From the NCBI RefSeq assembly GCF_001945365.1, contig NZ_MSTQ01000004.1, positions 372,001-436,000 of the forward strand: a stretch of DNA of 64,000 bases. Direction: 5' to 3'. The position numbers and the translations under genes are program-made. The DNA comes from Pseudomonas reinekei. Its GTDB lineage: Bacteria > Pseudomonadota > Gammaproteobacteria > Pseudomonadales > Pseudomonadaceae. How positions within the stretch are numbered: position 1 is the stretch's first letter; each line of letters begins with the position of its first letter. The notes under the pieces are model-generated. The model saw only the letters and a program-made list of their open reading frames with translations, made no database searches and was not told where the DNA came from. This document shows, piece by piece, positions 31,550 through 41,927 of the stretch.

Positions 31550-32404
31550 TTATCGTTTCTGGGTCAGGGCGCGACGCTCGAACTCGACGATGCGCTGACG
31601 GTAATGCTCGATCGTTTGGGCAGTCAGTACGCTGCGCTGATCGTCTTTCAATTCGCCGTTGAGCTCTTGCGACAGTTTGCGCGCTGCAGCCACCATCACG
31701 TCGAAGGCTTGCTTCGGATGACGCGGGCCTGGCAAGCCAAGGAAGAAGCTCACCGCCGGGGTGCTGAAATGGTCGATGTCGTCCAGATCGAACACACCCG
31801 GCTTCACCGCGTTGGCCATGGAGAACAGGACTTCACCGTTGCCCGCCATGCTTTCGTGGCGGTGGAAGATATCCATCTCGCCAAAACGCAGACCGCTTTC
31901 AAGGATGTTCTGCAACAACGCCGGCCCTTTGAAGCCGGCGGTGTCACGGCAGATCACACTGATCACCAGCACTTCTTCAGCCTGAGGTTGATCCTTTTCG
32001 CTGACCGACGGCGAGGACTTGGTGTCATCCGGGAAATCGTCGTCACGACTGCTGAAGTTCGGGCCGCCGTCCAGATCCAGGCTGAGGTTCATGTCGCCCT
32101 GGGCCGGCTCGCCATGACCACGCTTGCCACGCTTGGAGCCCGACTCACGTGGCTCGCGGGCCGGCATGCTCACCGAAGGCAGGTCGTGCTCGTCCAGTTG
32201 CGGTTCTTTATGGGTGTCCAGCACGCGGGGCGGCCCCAACAGCTCGGCGCTGGTGTCCTCATCCGGCAGGTTGGACAGACTTCGATCAAGACGGAACTTC
32301 AGTTTTCCCTTGCCGCCGCGCATCCGGCGCCAGCCATCAAAAAGAATACCGGCAATGACAATTATGCCGATGACGATCAGCCACTCTCGCAGACCGATTT
32401 CCAT
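31550..32404 (-). CDS. zipA: cell division protein ZipA
   Basis: A 284-residue inner-membrane protein: one N-terminal transmembrane helix ([15 protein letters not shown]), a basic juxtamembrane segment, a charged linker (about 50-140), and a C-terminal FtsZ-binding domain. It anchors the Z-ring. It lies in the conserved smc-zipA-ligA order. A 257-base gap without a gene separates it from smc. Confidence 0.93.
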   Translation of the reverse strand: MEIGLREWLIVIGIIVIAGILFDGWRRMRGGKGKLKFRLDRSLSNLPDEDTSAELLGPPRVLDTHKEPQLDEHDLPSVSMPAREPRESGSKRGKRGHGEPAQGDMNLSLDLDGGPNFSSRDDDFPDDTKSSPSVSEKDQPQAEEVLVISVICRDTAGFKGPALLQNILESGLRFGEMDIFHRHESMAGNGEVLFSMANAVKPGVFDLDDIDHFSTPAVSFFLGLPGPRHPKQAFDVMVAAARKLSQELNGELKDDQRSVLTAQTIEHYRQRIVEFERRALTQKR

Positions 32405-32661
32405 GTAATCCCGTGCCTCTATAAAAAATGCTGAAAAATAAGGGGTTTACAACCTGTAAACCGCTTTAAAACGTGGCGCCAACTCTATGTTCTGACAGGC
32501 GTTTTGCCCACGTATACGAAAAATTGACATTAAACTAGCACGACCAAAGGCAACTTTACACCGTCTACCGCCCCGGCTTACGCGAATATATCGATTGGCC
32601 AGCAAGTCGAAGCAAGTGAAAAGTCCTACAGACTGTAAATACTCCTCCTACGAATACCGGG

Positions 32662-35600
32662 TCAGGCATCCACCATCGCCATCGCTTCCTCGACATCCAC
32701 GGCCACCAGACGCGAACAGCCGGGCTCGTGCATCGTCACCCCCATCAGTTGATCGGCCATTTCCATGGCGATCTTGTTGTGGGTGATATAGATGAACTGC
32801 ACCGTCTGCGACATCTCTTTGACCAGTCGTGCGTAGCGTCCAACGTTAGCGTCATCCAGTGGCGCGTCAACTTCATCGAGCATGCAGAACGGCGCCGGGT
32901 TCAACTTGAAGATCGCAAAAACCAGAGCCAATGCCGTCAGGGCTTTTTCGCCACCGGAGAGCAAATGGATGGTGCTGTTCTTCTTTCCTGGCGGCTGCGC
33001 CATGATCGTTACCCCTGTATCGAGTAGATCTTCGCCCGTCAGTTCCAAATACGCGCGACCACCCCCGAAAACTTTTGGGAAAAGCGCCTGTAAACCGCCA
33101 TTGATCTGATCAAAGGTATCCTTGAAACGGTTGCGGGTTTCCTTGTCGATCTTGCGAATCACGTTTTCCAGCGTCTCCAGTGCTTCCACCAGATCGGCGT
33201 CCTGGGCATCCAGATAACGTTTACGCTCGGATTGTTGCTGGTATTCGTCGATGGCCGCGAGGTTGATCGCACCGAGGCGTGCAATTCGCGCAGCAATGCG
33301 TTCAAGTTCTTCCTCGGCAGCTTTCTCACTGGCTTCGGCCGTCAGCGTGGCGAGCACACCGTGTAGATCGTAGCCGTCTTCCAGCAGTTGATCCTGCAAG
33401 GCCTTGCGGCGCACGGTCAACGCTTGCCATTCCATGCGTTGCTGTTCGAGTTGACCGCGGATCAACTGCGATTGCTGCTCAGCCTGGTTGCGCCGTTTTT
33501 CCGCATCACGCAGTTCACGGTCGGCGTCTTCCAAAGCGATCTGCGCAGTCTTGAGTTCTTCGTCGACGGTCATGCGCTTGTCGAGCAGCTCTTCGAGCTT
33601 CAGGCGCAGCTCTTCCAGCGGTGCTTCGCCCTCCTCCAGATTGAGGCTCAACTGCTCGCGCTTTTCGGTCAGGCGTTCGGATTGCATCTCCAGACGCTCC
33701 AGCGCCTGTCGCGTCGAATCATGCTGGGCCTTGAGCGAACCCAGTCGCACCGCCAGTTGATGGGCGTGATCCTTGTGCTGCCGCGCCTCCTGACGCACCC
33801 GATCAAGGCGCTCGCGCAGGCTGTCGCGCTGGGCCAGCAGCAACTCGCGCTGTTCGGTGTCCAGCGCCATGCTGTCGAGCGCTTCCTGCAACTGCAGGCG
33901 CGCTTCGCCGATGTTTTCGTGCTCCAGCGCGCGCTGTTCGTCGAGCTCAATGAGTTCTTCGTCGAGGCGAGTGCGGCGCAGGGTCAACTGTTCGGCCTTG
34001 GCTTTGCCGGCCGACAATTGGGCTTTCAATTCACCTTGCTGACGGGCTTCGTCTTGCAGCAAACGGCGCAAATGTTCGCGGCCGTTTTCCTGCTGACGCT
34101 GTTGGGCGCGCAGGTTTTGCAATTGGCTTTCGAGGTTTTCGACGGCGGCTTCGCGCTCTTCACGCTCAAGGCCAAGCGCCTGGATTTCCTGCCCCCGCGC
34201 CAGCACACCGCTCTCGGCTTCACTGGCCCGACGCACCCGCAGGAAATGCCGGCCAACCCAGAAGCCGTCACGGCTGATCAGGCTTTGGCCAGCGCTCAAC
34301 TGCCCGCGCAAGGCCAGCGCCTGCTCAAGGTTTTCAACCGGCCTGACCTGCCCCAACCAAGGCGACAGATCAATCTGCGCCTCGACCTTGTCGAGCAGGC
34401 TGCCTGCCACCCGCACGCCATCGCCGGCAGGGCTGAGCAAGCGCAAATCGCCTTGGGCAAACCCGGCCAGATCATAATCATTGAAGTCATCCACCAGCAC
34501 CGCTTGCAGGTCGGCACCCAGCACGGTTTCCACCGCCAGCTCCCAACCGGCGTCGACTTTCAGGCCTTCGGCCAGACGCGGACGATCCGCCAGATGCTGC
34601 TCGCGCAGCCATTCGGCAGTGCCGGTGCCGGGGTCGAGCGCGGCTTGCTGCAAGGCTTCCAGTGACGCCAGACGCCCATTGAGTCGCTGCAGATCACCCT
34701 GGGCTTGTTGCTGCGCCGTCAGGGTCTGCTGCAATTGCTGGCGCAGCTGCTCGAGCTTTTCGACCTGAGCCTCTTCACTGGTCTGCAAATCCTCGAGGGT
34801 CGCTTCGGATTCAGCGAGTTGTTCGCTGAGTTCCATGATTGCCGCGTCTTCGGGATCCGCCGAGAGCAAGGCCCGTTCTTCGCCGAGACGTTTTTGACGA
34901 TCAGCCAAACGCTCCAGGCTGGTTTCCAGCTGCTGGATTCGCGATTGCTGCACTTCAGCCTGACGACGCGGCTCGGCAGCGGTGAGGTTGAAGGCGTCCC
35001 ACTGCTCCTGCCAGCCATGCATGGTGGTTTCGGATTCTTCCAGCGCGGCGGCGGCTTCCTCGGCAGCGGCGCTGGTGATTTCCTGTTCCGGCGTGAGCAT
35101 GTCCAGCTCTTCGCCGAGGGTCAGTAACAGCGTGCGGTCATGGCCCAGGTGTGATTCGGTTTCCAGCCGCGCGCGCTCGGCCTCTTTCAAATCGTCCTGC
35201 AACTGACGCAAGCGCTGCTGGCCGTGCTGAATGCTTTGCTCGACGCGGGCGATGTCGCCACCGACCGAATAGAAGCGCCCCTGCACCAGATTGAAGCGTT
35301 CGGAGAGATCGTGATGGCCATCACGCAAGCGTTCGATGCTGGCATCGGCATTGCGCTGCTCGGCGACCAACGCTTCAAAACTGATTTCCTGGGTGCTGAT
35401 GATCGCTTCGCGCTGGCCGACCTGATCGTTCAGGTCCTGCCAGCGCAGGGCCGACAGTTGCGCTTTGAGCTGGCGCTCTTCGCCCTTGTATTCCTGATAC
35501 TTCTTCGCGGCCTCGGCCTGGCGGTGCAAGCGCTCGAGTTGACGCGTCAGCTCTTCGCGCAGGTCAGTCAGGCGCTCGAGGTTTTCGTGGGTACGGCGGA

Positions 35601-36150
35601 TGCGGTTTTCAGTCTCGCGCCGACGCTCCTTGTACTTGGAAATGCCCGCCGCTTCCTCGATAAAGTTACGCAGGTCTTCGGGCTTGGACTCGATCAGCTT
35701 GGAGATCATCCCCTGCTCGATGATCGAGTAGCTGCGCGGCCCGAGGCCGGTGCCGAGGAAGATATCGGTGATGTCGCGACGACGGCATTTGGTGCCGTTG
35801 AGGTAATACGTGGTCTGGCTGTCGCGAGTGACTTTGCGGCGAATGGAAATTTCCGCATAAGCGGCATACTCGCCGAGCAACGTGCCGTCGGCGTTATCGA
35901 ACACCAGCTCGATGCTCGCCTGGCTCACAGGCTTGCGACTGGTGGAGCCGTTGAAGATGACATCGGTCATCGACTCGCCACGCAGGTTCTTGGCCGAGCT
36001 CTCGCCCATGACCCAACGCACGGCGTCAATGATGTTCGACTTGCCGCAACCATTGGGCCCGACCACCGCCGCCATGTTGCTGGGGAAGTTTACCGTGGTC
36101 GGATCGACGAAGGACTTGAACCCCGCCAGCTTGATGCACTTGAGCCGCAA
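32662..36150 (-). CDS. smc: chromosome segregation protein SMC
   Basis: A 1162-residue SMC ATPase. Walker A GPNGCGKSN near residue 33 and the C-terminal signature LSGGEKALTALALVF with the Walker B LDEVDAPLDD flank two long coiled coils. The globular hinge is near residues 510-650. It condenses and organises the chromosome. It begins three bases past the stop of the GntR gene at 36153, so the two are probably co-transcribed. Confidence 0.97.
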   Translation of the reverse strand: MRLKCIKLAGFKSFVDPTTVNFPSNMAAVVGPNGCGKSNIIDAVRWVMGESSAKNLRGESMTDVIFNGSTSRKPVSQASIELVFDNADGTLLGEYAAYAEISIRRKVTRDSQTTYYLNGTKCRRRDITDIFLGTGLGPRSYSIIEQGMISKLIESKPEDLRNFIEEAAGISKYKERRRETENRIRRTHENLERLTDLREELTRQLERLHRQAEAAKKYQEYKGEERQLKAQLSALRWQDLNDQVGQREAIISTQEISFEALVAEQRNADASIERLRDGHHDLSERFNLVQGRFYSVGGDIARVEQSIQHGQQRLRQLQDDLKEAERARLETESHLGHDRTLLLTLGEELDMLTPEQEITSAAAEEAAAALEESETTMHGWQEQWDAFNLTAAEPRRQAEVQQSRIQQLETSLERLADRQKRLGEERALLSADPEDAAIMELSEQLAESEATLEDLQTSEEAQVEKLEQLRQQLQQTLTAQQQAQGDLQRLNGRLASLEALQQAALDPGTGTAEWLREQHLADRPRLAEGLKVDAGWELAVETVLGADLQAVLVDDFNDYDLAGFAQGDLRLLSPAGDGVRVAGSLLDKVEAQIDLSPWLGQVRPVENLEQALALRGQLSAGQSLISRDGFWVGRHFLRVRRASEAESGVLARGQEIQALGLEREEREAAVENLESQLQNLRAQQRQQENGREHLRRLLQDEARQQGELKAQLSAGKAKAEQLTLRRTRLDEELIELDEQRALEHENIGEARLQLQEALDSMALDTEQRELLLAQRDSLRERLDRVRQEARQHKDHAHQLAVRLGSLKAQHDSTRQALERLEMQSERLTEKREQLSLNLEEGEAPLEELRLKLEELLDKRMTVDEELKTAQIALEDADRELRDAEKRRNQAEQQSQLIRGQLEQQRMEWQALTVRRKALQDQLLEDGYDLHGVLATLTAEASEKAAEEELERIAARIARLGAINLAAIDEYQQQSERKRYLDAQDADLVEALETLENVIRKIDKETRNRFKDTFDQINGGLQALFPKVFGGGRAYLELTGEDLLDTGVTIMAQPPGKKNSTIHLLSGGEKALTALALVFAIFKLNPAPFCMLDEVDAPLDDANVGRYARLVKEMSQTVQFIYITHNKIAMEMADQLMGVTMHEPGCSRLVAVDVEEAMAMVDA

Positions 36151-36152
36151 GA

Positions 36153-36812
36153 TCAGGCGTCCGTCAGGGCGGAGATCACCAGATCGCAGCTGCGCTGGCC
36201 GTAGGCGATCAACACTTCACGGATCTGTGCGTAGTCACGGGCAATCACGGCGGCGAGCAGGCGATCGAACAGTTCAAGGTACTCGCTCATCGAGGCCTTG
36301 CGCTGATCCAGGGCGAGGAAATAGGCACGGCTCATGGCCGGCTGCAGATTTTCGACGGTTTCCTGCAGGTACGGATTGTTGGCGAACGAATACGTGGCGC
36401 GCATCACATTGAAGCTGTCGTCGACGAAGCTATGGATGTCCTGGCGCTCGAAGCTGGCCGTCAGGCGCTGCTGGATCTGCACGAACGGCGCCAGGTCAGC
36501 CTGGACTTTCCAGCCACTGGCCACGGCGTTGGCGAGCAGGATGTACATTTCGCCCATCAGCGTGCACAGGCTGCGCACCTTGTGCTCGGTGAGCTCGGTC
36601 ACGTGGGCGCCACGTCGCGGCAGGATCGCAATCAGATGGCGTCGCTCAAGGATCAGCAAGGCCTCACGGACCGAACCGCGGCTGACATTGAGTGCCAGGG
36701 TGACCTTCTGTTCCTGGATGCGCTCCCCGGGCTTCATTTCGCCGCGAATGATGCGTTCGGCGAGGTGATGAGCGATTTGCTCGGCGAGGCTGTCCGGCGC
36801 CTTGAACGTCAT
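36153..36812 (-). CDS. GntR-family regulator with FCD domain, probably for xdh genes
   Basis: A 219-residue GntR/FadR-type repressor: an N-terminal winged helix (RIQEQKVTLALNVSRGSVRE with the recognition segment) followed by an FCD ligand domain. It is divergent from xdhABC across a 264-base gap containing two copies of a TGAC-N6-GTCA repeat, so it likely controls xanthine dehydrogenase. It also abuts smc, which lies downstream on the same strand. The effector is inferred to be a purine, not shown. Confidence 0.85.
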   Translation of the reverse strand: MTFKAPDSLAEQIAHHLAERIIRGEMKPGERIQEQKVTLALNVSRGSVREALLILERRHLIAILPRRGAHVTELTEHKVRSLCTLMGEMYILLANAVASGWKVQADLAPFVQIQQRLTASFERQDIHSFVDDSFNVMRATYSFANNPYLQETVENLQPAMSRAYFLALDQRKASMSEYLELFDRLLAAVIARDYAQIREVLIAYGQRSCDLVISALTDA

Positions 36813-36981
36813 GGTTGTCCTTCAAACTGTTCGATCTGCACAAGCGGCGCAGTGTAGCGCAATTGATACGTCATGGCGCACAGCCCTGGCGGGGGTTTTG
36901 GCACGATTCAAGCAAAAAGCAGGCTAGCCCGCGAGGGTCGATAATGAAGAAACGAGTTGTTAGTCGACAAAATGCATTTTC

Positions 36982-37020
36982 CTGACCTTTAAGTCAGAAA
37001 ACAATTGACCGAAAAGTCAG
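36982..37020. promoter_or_regulatory. tandem inverted repeats, candidate operator of the GntR/xdh divergent region
   Basis: Two copies of TGAC-N6-GTCA (CTGACCTTTAAGTCAG at 36982-36997 and TTGACCGAAAAGTCAG at 37005-37020) with centres 23 bases apart, about two helical turns. They lie just upstream of xdhA and are plausible sites for the FCD-type regulator encoded alongside. Confidence 0.5.
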
Positions 37021-37076
37021 ACCTGCTAAATTCGGTCCCATCGGTTAACAACAATAATGAGTCTGCGAGGCCTTCC

Positions 37077-38531
37077 GTGATCCAGTTTTTACTAAACCAG
37101 GAACTCCGTAGCGAGCACGCCCTGGACCCGAACCTGACCGTGCTCAACTATTTGCGCGACCATGTGGGCAAACCCGGCACCAAAGAAGGCTGCGCCAGCG
37201 GTGACTGCGGCGCGTGCACCGTGGTGGTTGGCGAATTGCAGACGGATGACGATGGCCGCGAACATATTCGCTATCGCAGCCTCAACTCGTGCCTGACGTT
37301 TGTGTCGTCACTGCACGGTAAACAGCTCATCAGCGTTGAAGACCTCAAGCACAGAGGCGAACTGCACAGCGTGCAGAAAGCCATGGTCGAGTGCCACGGG
37401 TCGCAGTGCGGTTTCTGTACCCCGGGCTTCGTCATGTCGTTGTTCGCCCTGCAAAAAAACAGCGACGAGCCCGACTCTCATAAAGCCCACGAAGCCCTGG
37501 CCGGCAACCTCTGCCGCTGCACCGGCTACCGTCCGATCCTGGAAGCGGCCCAACAATCGTGCTGCGCCAAGCAACCCGACCAGTTCGACGCCCGTGAAGC
37601 CGAGACCATCGCCCGTCTGAAAGCCATCGCTCCGAAGGACATCGGCGAACTCAACAGCGGCGACAAGCGCTGCCTGGTGCCGCTGACCGTGGCCGACCTG
37701 GCCGACCTCTATGACGCTTATCCACAGGCCCGCCTGCTGGCCGGCGGAACGGACCTGGCGCTGGAAGTCACGCAGTTCCACCGCACGCTGCCGGTGATGA
37801 TTTACGTTGGCAACGTCGCCGAAATGAAACGCATCGAACGCTTCGACGACCGCCTGGAAATCGGCGCCGCCACCGCCCTCTCCGACTGCTACGAAGCCTT
37901 GAAGGCCGAATACCCGGACTTCGGCGAACTGCTGCAACGCTTCGCCTCCTTGCAGATCCGCAACCAGGGCACCCTCGGCGGCAACATCGGCAACGCCTCG
38001 CCGATTGGTGACTCGCCGCCCCTGTTGATCGCCCTCGGCGCGCAAATCGTCCTGTGCAAGGGTGAAACCCGCCGCACCCTGGCGCTTGAGGATTACTTCA
38101 TCGATTACCGCGTGACTGCGCGTCAGGAAAGTGAGTTCATCGAGAAGATCATCGTGCCCCGCGCCAGCGTCGAAACGCTGTTCCGCGCCTACAAAGTCTC
38201 CAAGCGCCTGGACGATGACATCTCCGCGGTGTGCGCCGCCTTCAACATTCGCCTGGAAAACGGCGTCGTCGCAGAAGCCCGCGTCGCCTTTGGCGGCATG
38301 GCGGCTATTCCAAAACGTGCTGCAACCTGTGAAGCGGCATTGCTCGGCTCGCCCTTCAATAACGCCACCGTCGAACGTGCCTGCGCCGCCCTGGCCGAAG
38401 ACTTCACGCCGCTCTCGGACTTCCGCGCCAGCAAGGAATATCGCCTGCTCAGCGCGCAGAACCTGCTGCGCAAATACTTCATCGAACTGCAAACACCGCA
38501 CATCGAGACTCGGGTGACCGCTTATGTCTAA
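37077..38531 (+). CDS. xdhA: xanthine dehydrogenase small subunit XdhA
   Basis: A 484-residue iron-sulfur and FAD subunit. The N-terminal [2Fe-2S] ferredoxin motif GCASGDCGACTVV is followed by a second cluster domain with CHGSQCGFCTPGF and CRCTGYRP, then an FAD domain starting LLAGGTDLALEV. It passes electrons from the molybdenum centre to NAD. I choose the GTG at 37077 (VIQFLLNQELRSE), with a GCGAGG ribosome-binding site; the 24 codons before it overlap the operator repeats. It overlaps xdhB by eight bases. Confidence 0.94.
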   Translation: MIQFLLNQELRSEHALDPNLTVLNYLRDHVGKPGTKEGCASGDCGACTVVVGELQTDDDGREHIRYRSLNSCLTFVSSLHGKQLISVEDLKHRGELHSVQKAMVECHGSQCGFCTPGFVMSLFALQKNSDEPDSHKAHEALAGNLCRCTGYRPILEAAQQSCCAKQPDQFDAREAETIARLKAIAPKDIGELNSGDKRCLVPLTVADLADLYDAYPQARLLAGGTDLALEVTQFHRTLPVMIYVGNVAEMKRIERFDDRLEIGAATALSDCYEALKAEYPDFGELLQRFASLQIRNQGTLGGNIGNASPIGDSPPLLIALGAQIVLCKGETRRTLALEDYFIDYRVTARQESEFIEKIIVPRASVETLFRAYKVSKRLDDDISAVCAAFNIRLENGVVAEARVAFGGMAAIPKRAATCEAALLGSPFNNATVERACAALAEDFTPLSDFRASKEYRLLSAQNLLRKYFIELQTPHIETRVTAYV

Positions 38532-40923
38532 TCATCACGCCGTAGAGAAGACCCAGGCCGAACTGGCTGAACTGTTCGCCAAAGACCTGACCACTGGTGT
38601 CGGTCGCAGCGTCAAACACGACAGCGGCGCCAAACATGTGTCCGGTGAAGCGCAGTACATCGACGATCGCCTGGAGTTTCCAAATCAGCTGCACGTTTAT
38701 GCACGCCTGTCGGACCGCGCCCACGCGAAAATCATCAGCATCGACACTTCGCCGTGCTACGCCTTTGAAGGCGTGCGCATCGCCATCACCCACGAAGACG
38801 TGCCGGGCCTGAAAGACATCGGCCCATTGCTGCCGGGCGATCCGTTGCTGGCCATCGACACCGTGGAATTCGTCGGGCAACCGGTGATCGCCGTCGCCGC
38901 GAAAGATCTGGACACCGCACGCAAAGCAGCGATGGCCGCGATCATTGAATACGAAGATCTGGAGCCAGTACTCGACGTGGTCGAAGCCCTGCGCAAACGC
39001 CACTTCGTGCTCGACAGCCATACCCATCATCGCGGCGACTCAGCGACCGCGCTGGCCACCGCTGAGCACCGCATCCAGGGCACGCTGCACATCGGCGGCC
39101 AGGAGCATTTCTATCTGGAAACCCAGATCTCTTCGGTGATGCCGACCGAAGACGGCGGCATGATCGTCTACTGCTCCACGCAAAACCCCACCGAAGTGCA
39201 GAAGCTGGTGGCGGAAGTGCTGAACGTGTCGATGAACAAGATCGTCGTCGACATGCGTCGCATGGGCGGTGGTTTCGGTGGCAAGGAAACGCAAGCGGCG
39301 AGCCCGGCGTGCCTGTGCGCGGTGATCGCGCACCTGACCGGCCAGCCGACCAAAATGCGCCTGCCCCGCGTCGAAGACATGCTGATGACCGGCAAGCGTC
39401 ACCCGTTCTACGTCGAGTACGACGTCGGCTTCGATAGCGCCGGTCGTCTGCACGGTATCGCTCTGGAACTGGCCGGCAACTGCGGTTGCTCGCCGGACCT
39501 GTCAGCGTCGATTGTCGACCGTGCGATGTTCCACTCGGACAACTCGTATTACCTGGGCGATGCGACCATCAACGGTCACCGCTGCAAGACCAACACCGCG
39601 TCGAACACCGCTTACCGTGGCTTCGGCGGCCCGCAAGGCATGGTCGCCATCGAAGAAGTGATGGATGCCATCGCCCGCCATCTGGCGCTCGACCCGCTGG
39701 CGGTGCGCAAGGCCAACTACTACGGCAAGACCGAGCGCAACGTCACCCATTACTACCAGACCGTCGAGCACAACATGCTCGAGGAAATGACCGCCGAACT
39801 GGAAGAAAGCAGCCAGTACTACGAGCGTCGCGAAGCGATCCGTCGCTACAACGCCAACAGCCCGATCCTGAAAAAAGGCCTGGCACTGACCCCGGTGAAA
39901 TTCGGTATTTCCTTCACCGCCAGTTTCCTCAACCAGGCCGGTGCCCTGGTGCACGTCTACACCGACGGCAGCATCCACCTGAACCACGGCGGCACCGAAA
40001 TGGGCCAGGGCCTGAACACCAAAGTCGCGCAGGTCGTGGCTGAAGTCTTCCAGGTCGAAATCGACCGCGTGCAGATCACCGCGACCAACACCGACAAAGT
40101 GCCGAACACCTCGCCAACCGCTGCTTCCAGTGGCGCCGACCTGAATGGCAAGGCTGCACAAAACGCCGCTGAAACCATCAAGCAACGCCTGGTGGAATTC
40201 GCCGCTCGCCAGTACAAAGTCAGCGAAGAAGATGTGGAATTCCACAACGGCCACGTACGGGTTCGCGATCACATCCTGACCTTCGAAGCACTGATCCAGC
40301 AGGCGTATTTCAATCAGGTGTCGCTGTCGAGCACCGGTTTCTACAAAACCCCGAAAATCTACTACGACCGCAGCCAGGCCCGGGGACGTCCGTTCTACTA
40401 CTTCGCCTTCGGTGCGGCGTGCTGCGAAGTGCTGGTCGACACCCTGACCGGCGAATACAAAATGCTGCGCACCGACATCCTCCACGATGTCGGTGCCTCG
40501 CTGAATCCGGCCATCGACATCGGTCAGGTCGAGGGCGGTTTCATCCAGGGCATGGGTTGGCTGACCATGGAAGAACTGGTGTGGAACAACAAAGGCAAGC
40601 TGATGACCAACGGCCCGGCCAGCTACAAGATCCCGGCCGTGGCGGACATGCCGCTGGACCTGCGGGTGAAGCTGGTGGAGAACCGCAAGAACCCGGAAGA
40701 CACGGTGTTCCATTCCAAGGCCGTGGGCGAGCCGCCATTCATGCTCGGCATCGCCGCGTGGTGCGCGATCAAGGATGCCGTGGCGAGTCTGGGCGACTAC
40801 AAGCATCAACCGAAGATCGACGCCCCGGCGACGCCGGAGCGGGTGTTGTGGGGGTGCGAGCAGATGCGCCAGTTAAAGGTGGCGAAGGCTGTCGAGGCTG
40901 AAACCGAGTTGGCTCCGCTCTAG
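38524..40923 (+). CDS. xdhB: xanthine dehydrogenase large (molybdenum) subunit XdhB
   Basis: A 799-residue molybdopterin subunit. Typical motifs include MGGGFGGKETQA, AYRGFGGPQG, NHGGTEMGQGLNTK and the C-terminal AVGEPPFMLG region bearing the active-site glutamate. It hydroxylates hypoxanthine and xanthine to urate. It is coupled to xdhA by an eight-base overlap; a REP pair separates it from xdhC. Confidence 0.95.
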   Translation: MSNHHAVEKTQAELAELFAKDLTTGVGRSVKHDSGAKHVSGEAQYIDDRLEFPNQLHVYARLSDRAHAKIISIDTSPCYAFEGVRIAITHEDVPGLKDIGPLLPGDPLLAIDTVEFVGQPVIAVAAKDLDTARKAAMAAIIEYEDLEPVLDVVEALRKRHFVLDSHTHHRGDSATALATAEHRIQGTLHIGGQEHFYLETQISSVMPTEDGGMIVYCSTQNPTEVQKLVAEVLNVSMNKIVVDMRRMGGGFGGKETQAASPACLCAVIAHLTGQPTKMRLPRVEDMLMTGKRHPFYVEYDVGFDSAGRLHGIALELAGNCGCSPDLSASIVDRAMFHSDNSYYLGDATINGHRCKTNTASNTAYRGFGGPQGMVAIEEVMDAIARHLALDPLAVRKANYYGKTERNVTHYYQTVEHNMLEEMTAELEESSQYYERREAIRRYNANSPILKKGLALTPVKFGISFTASFLNQAGALVHVYTDGSIHLNHGGTEMGQGLNTKVAQVVAEVFQVEIDRVQITATNTDKVPNTSPTAASSGADLNGKAAQNAAETIKQRLVEFAARQYKVSEEDVEFHNGHVRVRDHILTFEALIQQAYFNQVSLSSTGFYKTPKIYYDRSQARGRPFYYFAFGAACCEVLVDTLTGEYKMLRTDILHDVGASLNPAIDIGQVEGGFIQGMGWLTMEELVWNNKGKLMTNGPASYKIPAVADMPLDLRVKLVENRKNPEDTVFHSKAVGEPPFMLGIAAWCAIKDAVASLGDYKHQPKIDAPATPERVLWGCEQMRQLKVAKAVEAETELAPL

Positions 40924-40935
40924 GATCGAGGCGCT

Positions 40936-41023
40936 GCCTTCGCGAGCTGGCTCGCTCCCACAGGGTTATGTGGTGATTTATGAATCAATCCACATCCAAT
41001 GTGGGAGCCTGCTCGCGAAGAGG
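40936..41023. repeat. REP inverted pair between xdhB and xdhC
   Basis: Arms CTTCGCGAG-CTCGCTCCCACA and the opposed TGTGGGAGCCTGCTCGCGAAG. It lies within the xdh operon and may reduce expression of the downstream genes. Confidence 0.75.
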
Positions 41024-41056
41024 CCGAGAAAGACAACAGAGACGTTGAGGTGAAAC

Positions 41057-41902
41057 ATGTACAACTGGATCGACGCCCTCGCCGACCTGCAAAACCAGGG
41101 TGAGCCCTGCGTGTTGGTGACCATCATCGAAGAGCTCGGCTCGACGCCGCGCAATGCCGGTTCGAAGATGGTCATCAGCGCGGCCCAGGCGTTCGACACC
41201 ATCGGTGGCGGGCACCTGGAATACAAGGCCATGCAGATCGCCCGCGAGATGCTCGCCAGCGGCAAACAGGACACCCACCTGGAACGCTTCAGCCTCGGCG
41301 CCAGCCTCGGCCAGTGCTGCGGCGGCGCCACCGTCTTACTGTTCGAACCGATGGGCCAGGTGCAAGCGCAAATCGCCGTGTTCGGCGCCGGCCATGTCGG
41401 CCGTGCACTGGTGCCGCTGCTCGCCAGCCTGCCTTGCCGCATTCGCTGGATAGACTCGCGCGATGACGAATTCCCTGCACAGATCCCCCATGGCGTGCGC
41501 AAGATCGTTTCCGAAGAACCGGTGGATGAAATCGACGATCTGCCCGCCGGCAGCTACTGCATTGTCATGACCCACAACCACCAGCTCGACCTCGAACTCA
41601 CTGCCGCAATCCTCAAGCGTAACGACTTCGCCTACTTCGGCCTGATCGGTTCGAAGACCAAACGGGTGAAGTTCGAACATCGTCTGCGTGATCGCGGCTT
41701 CGACAGCAGCGTCGTGCAACGCATGCGCTGCCCGATGGGCATCGGCGAAGTCAAAGGCAAGCTGCCTGTGGAAATCGCCATCTCCATCGCTGGCGAGATC
41801 ATCGCCACTTACAACGCGAATTTCGGCCAGCAGACTGCCAGTGCCGGATCATCGATTGCCAAACTGCTGCCTGCTTCACGCCGCAGCCAAGCCTCTAATT
41901 GA
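41057..41902 (+). CDS. xdhC: xanthine dehydrogenase accessory protein XdhC
   Basis: A 281-residue XdhC/CoxI protein, which inserts the sulfurated molybdenum cofactor into XdhB. The N-terminal EELGSTPRNAGSKM segment and the C-terminal FGAGHVGRAL Rossmann region are typical. A GAGGTGAAAC lies directly upstream of the ATG. Normal length; part of xdhABC-guaD. Confidence 0.93.
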   Translation: MYNWIDALADLQNQGEPCVLVTIIEELGSTPRNAGSKMVISAAQAFDTIGGGHLEYKAMQIAREMLASGKQDTHLERFSLGASLGQCCGGATVLLFEPMGQVQAQIAVFGAGHVGRALVPLLASLPCRIRWIDSRDDEFPAQIPHGVRKIVSEEPVDEIDDLPAGSYCIVMTHNHQLDLELTAAILKRNDFAYFGLIGSKTKRVKFEHRLRDRGFDSSVVQRMRCPMGIGEVKGKLPVEIAISIAGEIIATYNANFGQQTASAGSSIAKLLPASRRSQASN

Positions 41903-41927
41903 CAAGCCTTAGAAATCGAGAACCCAC

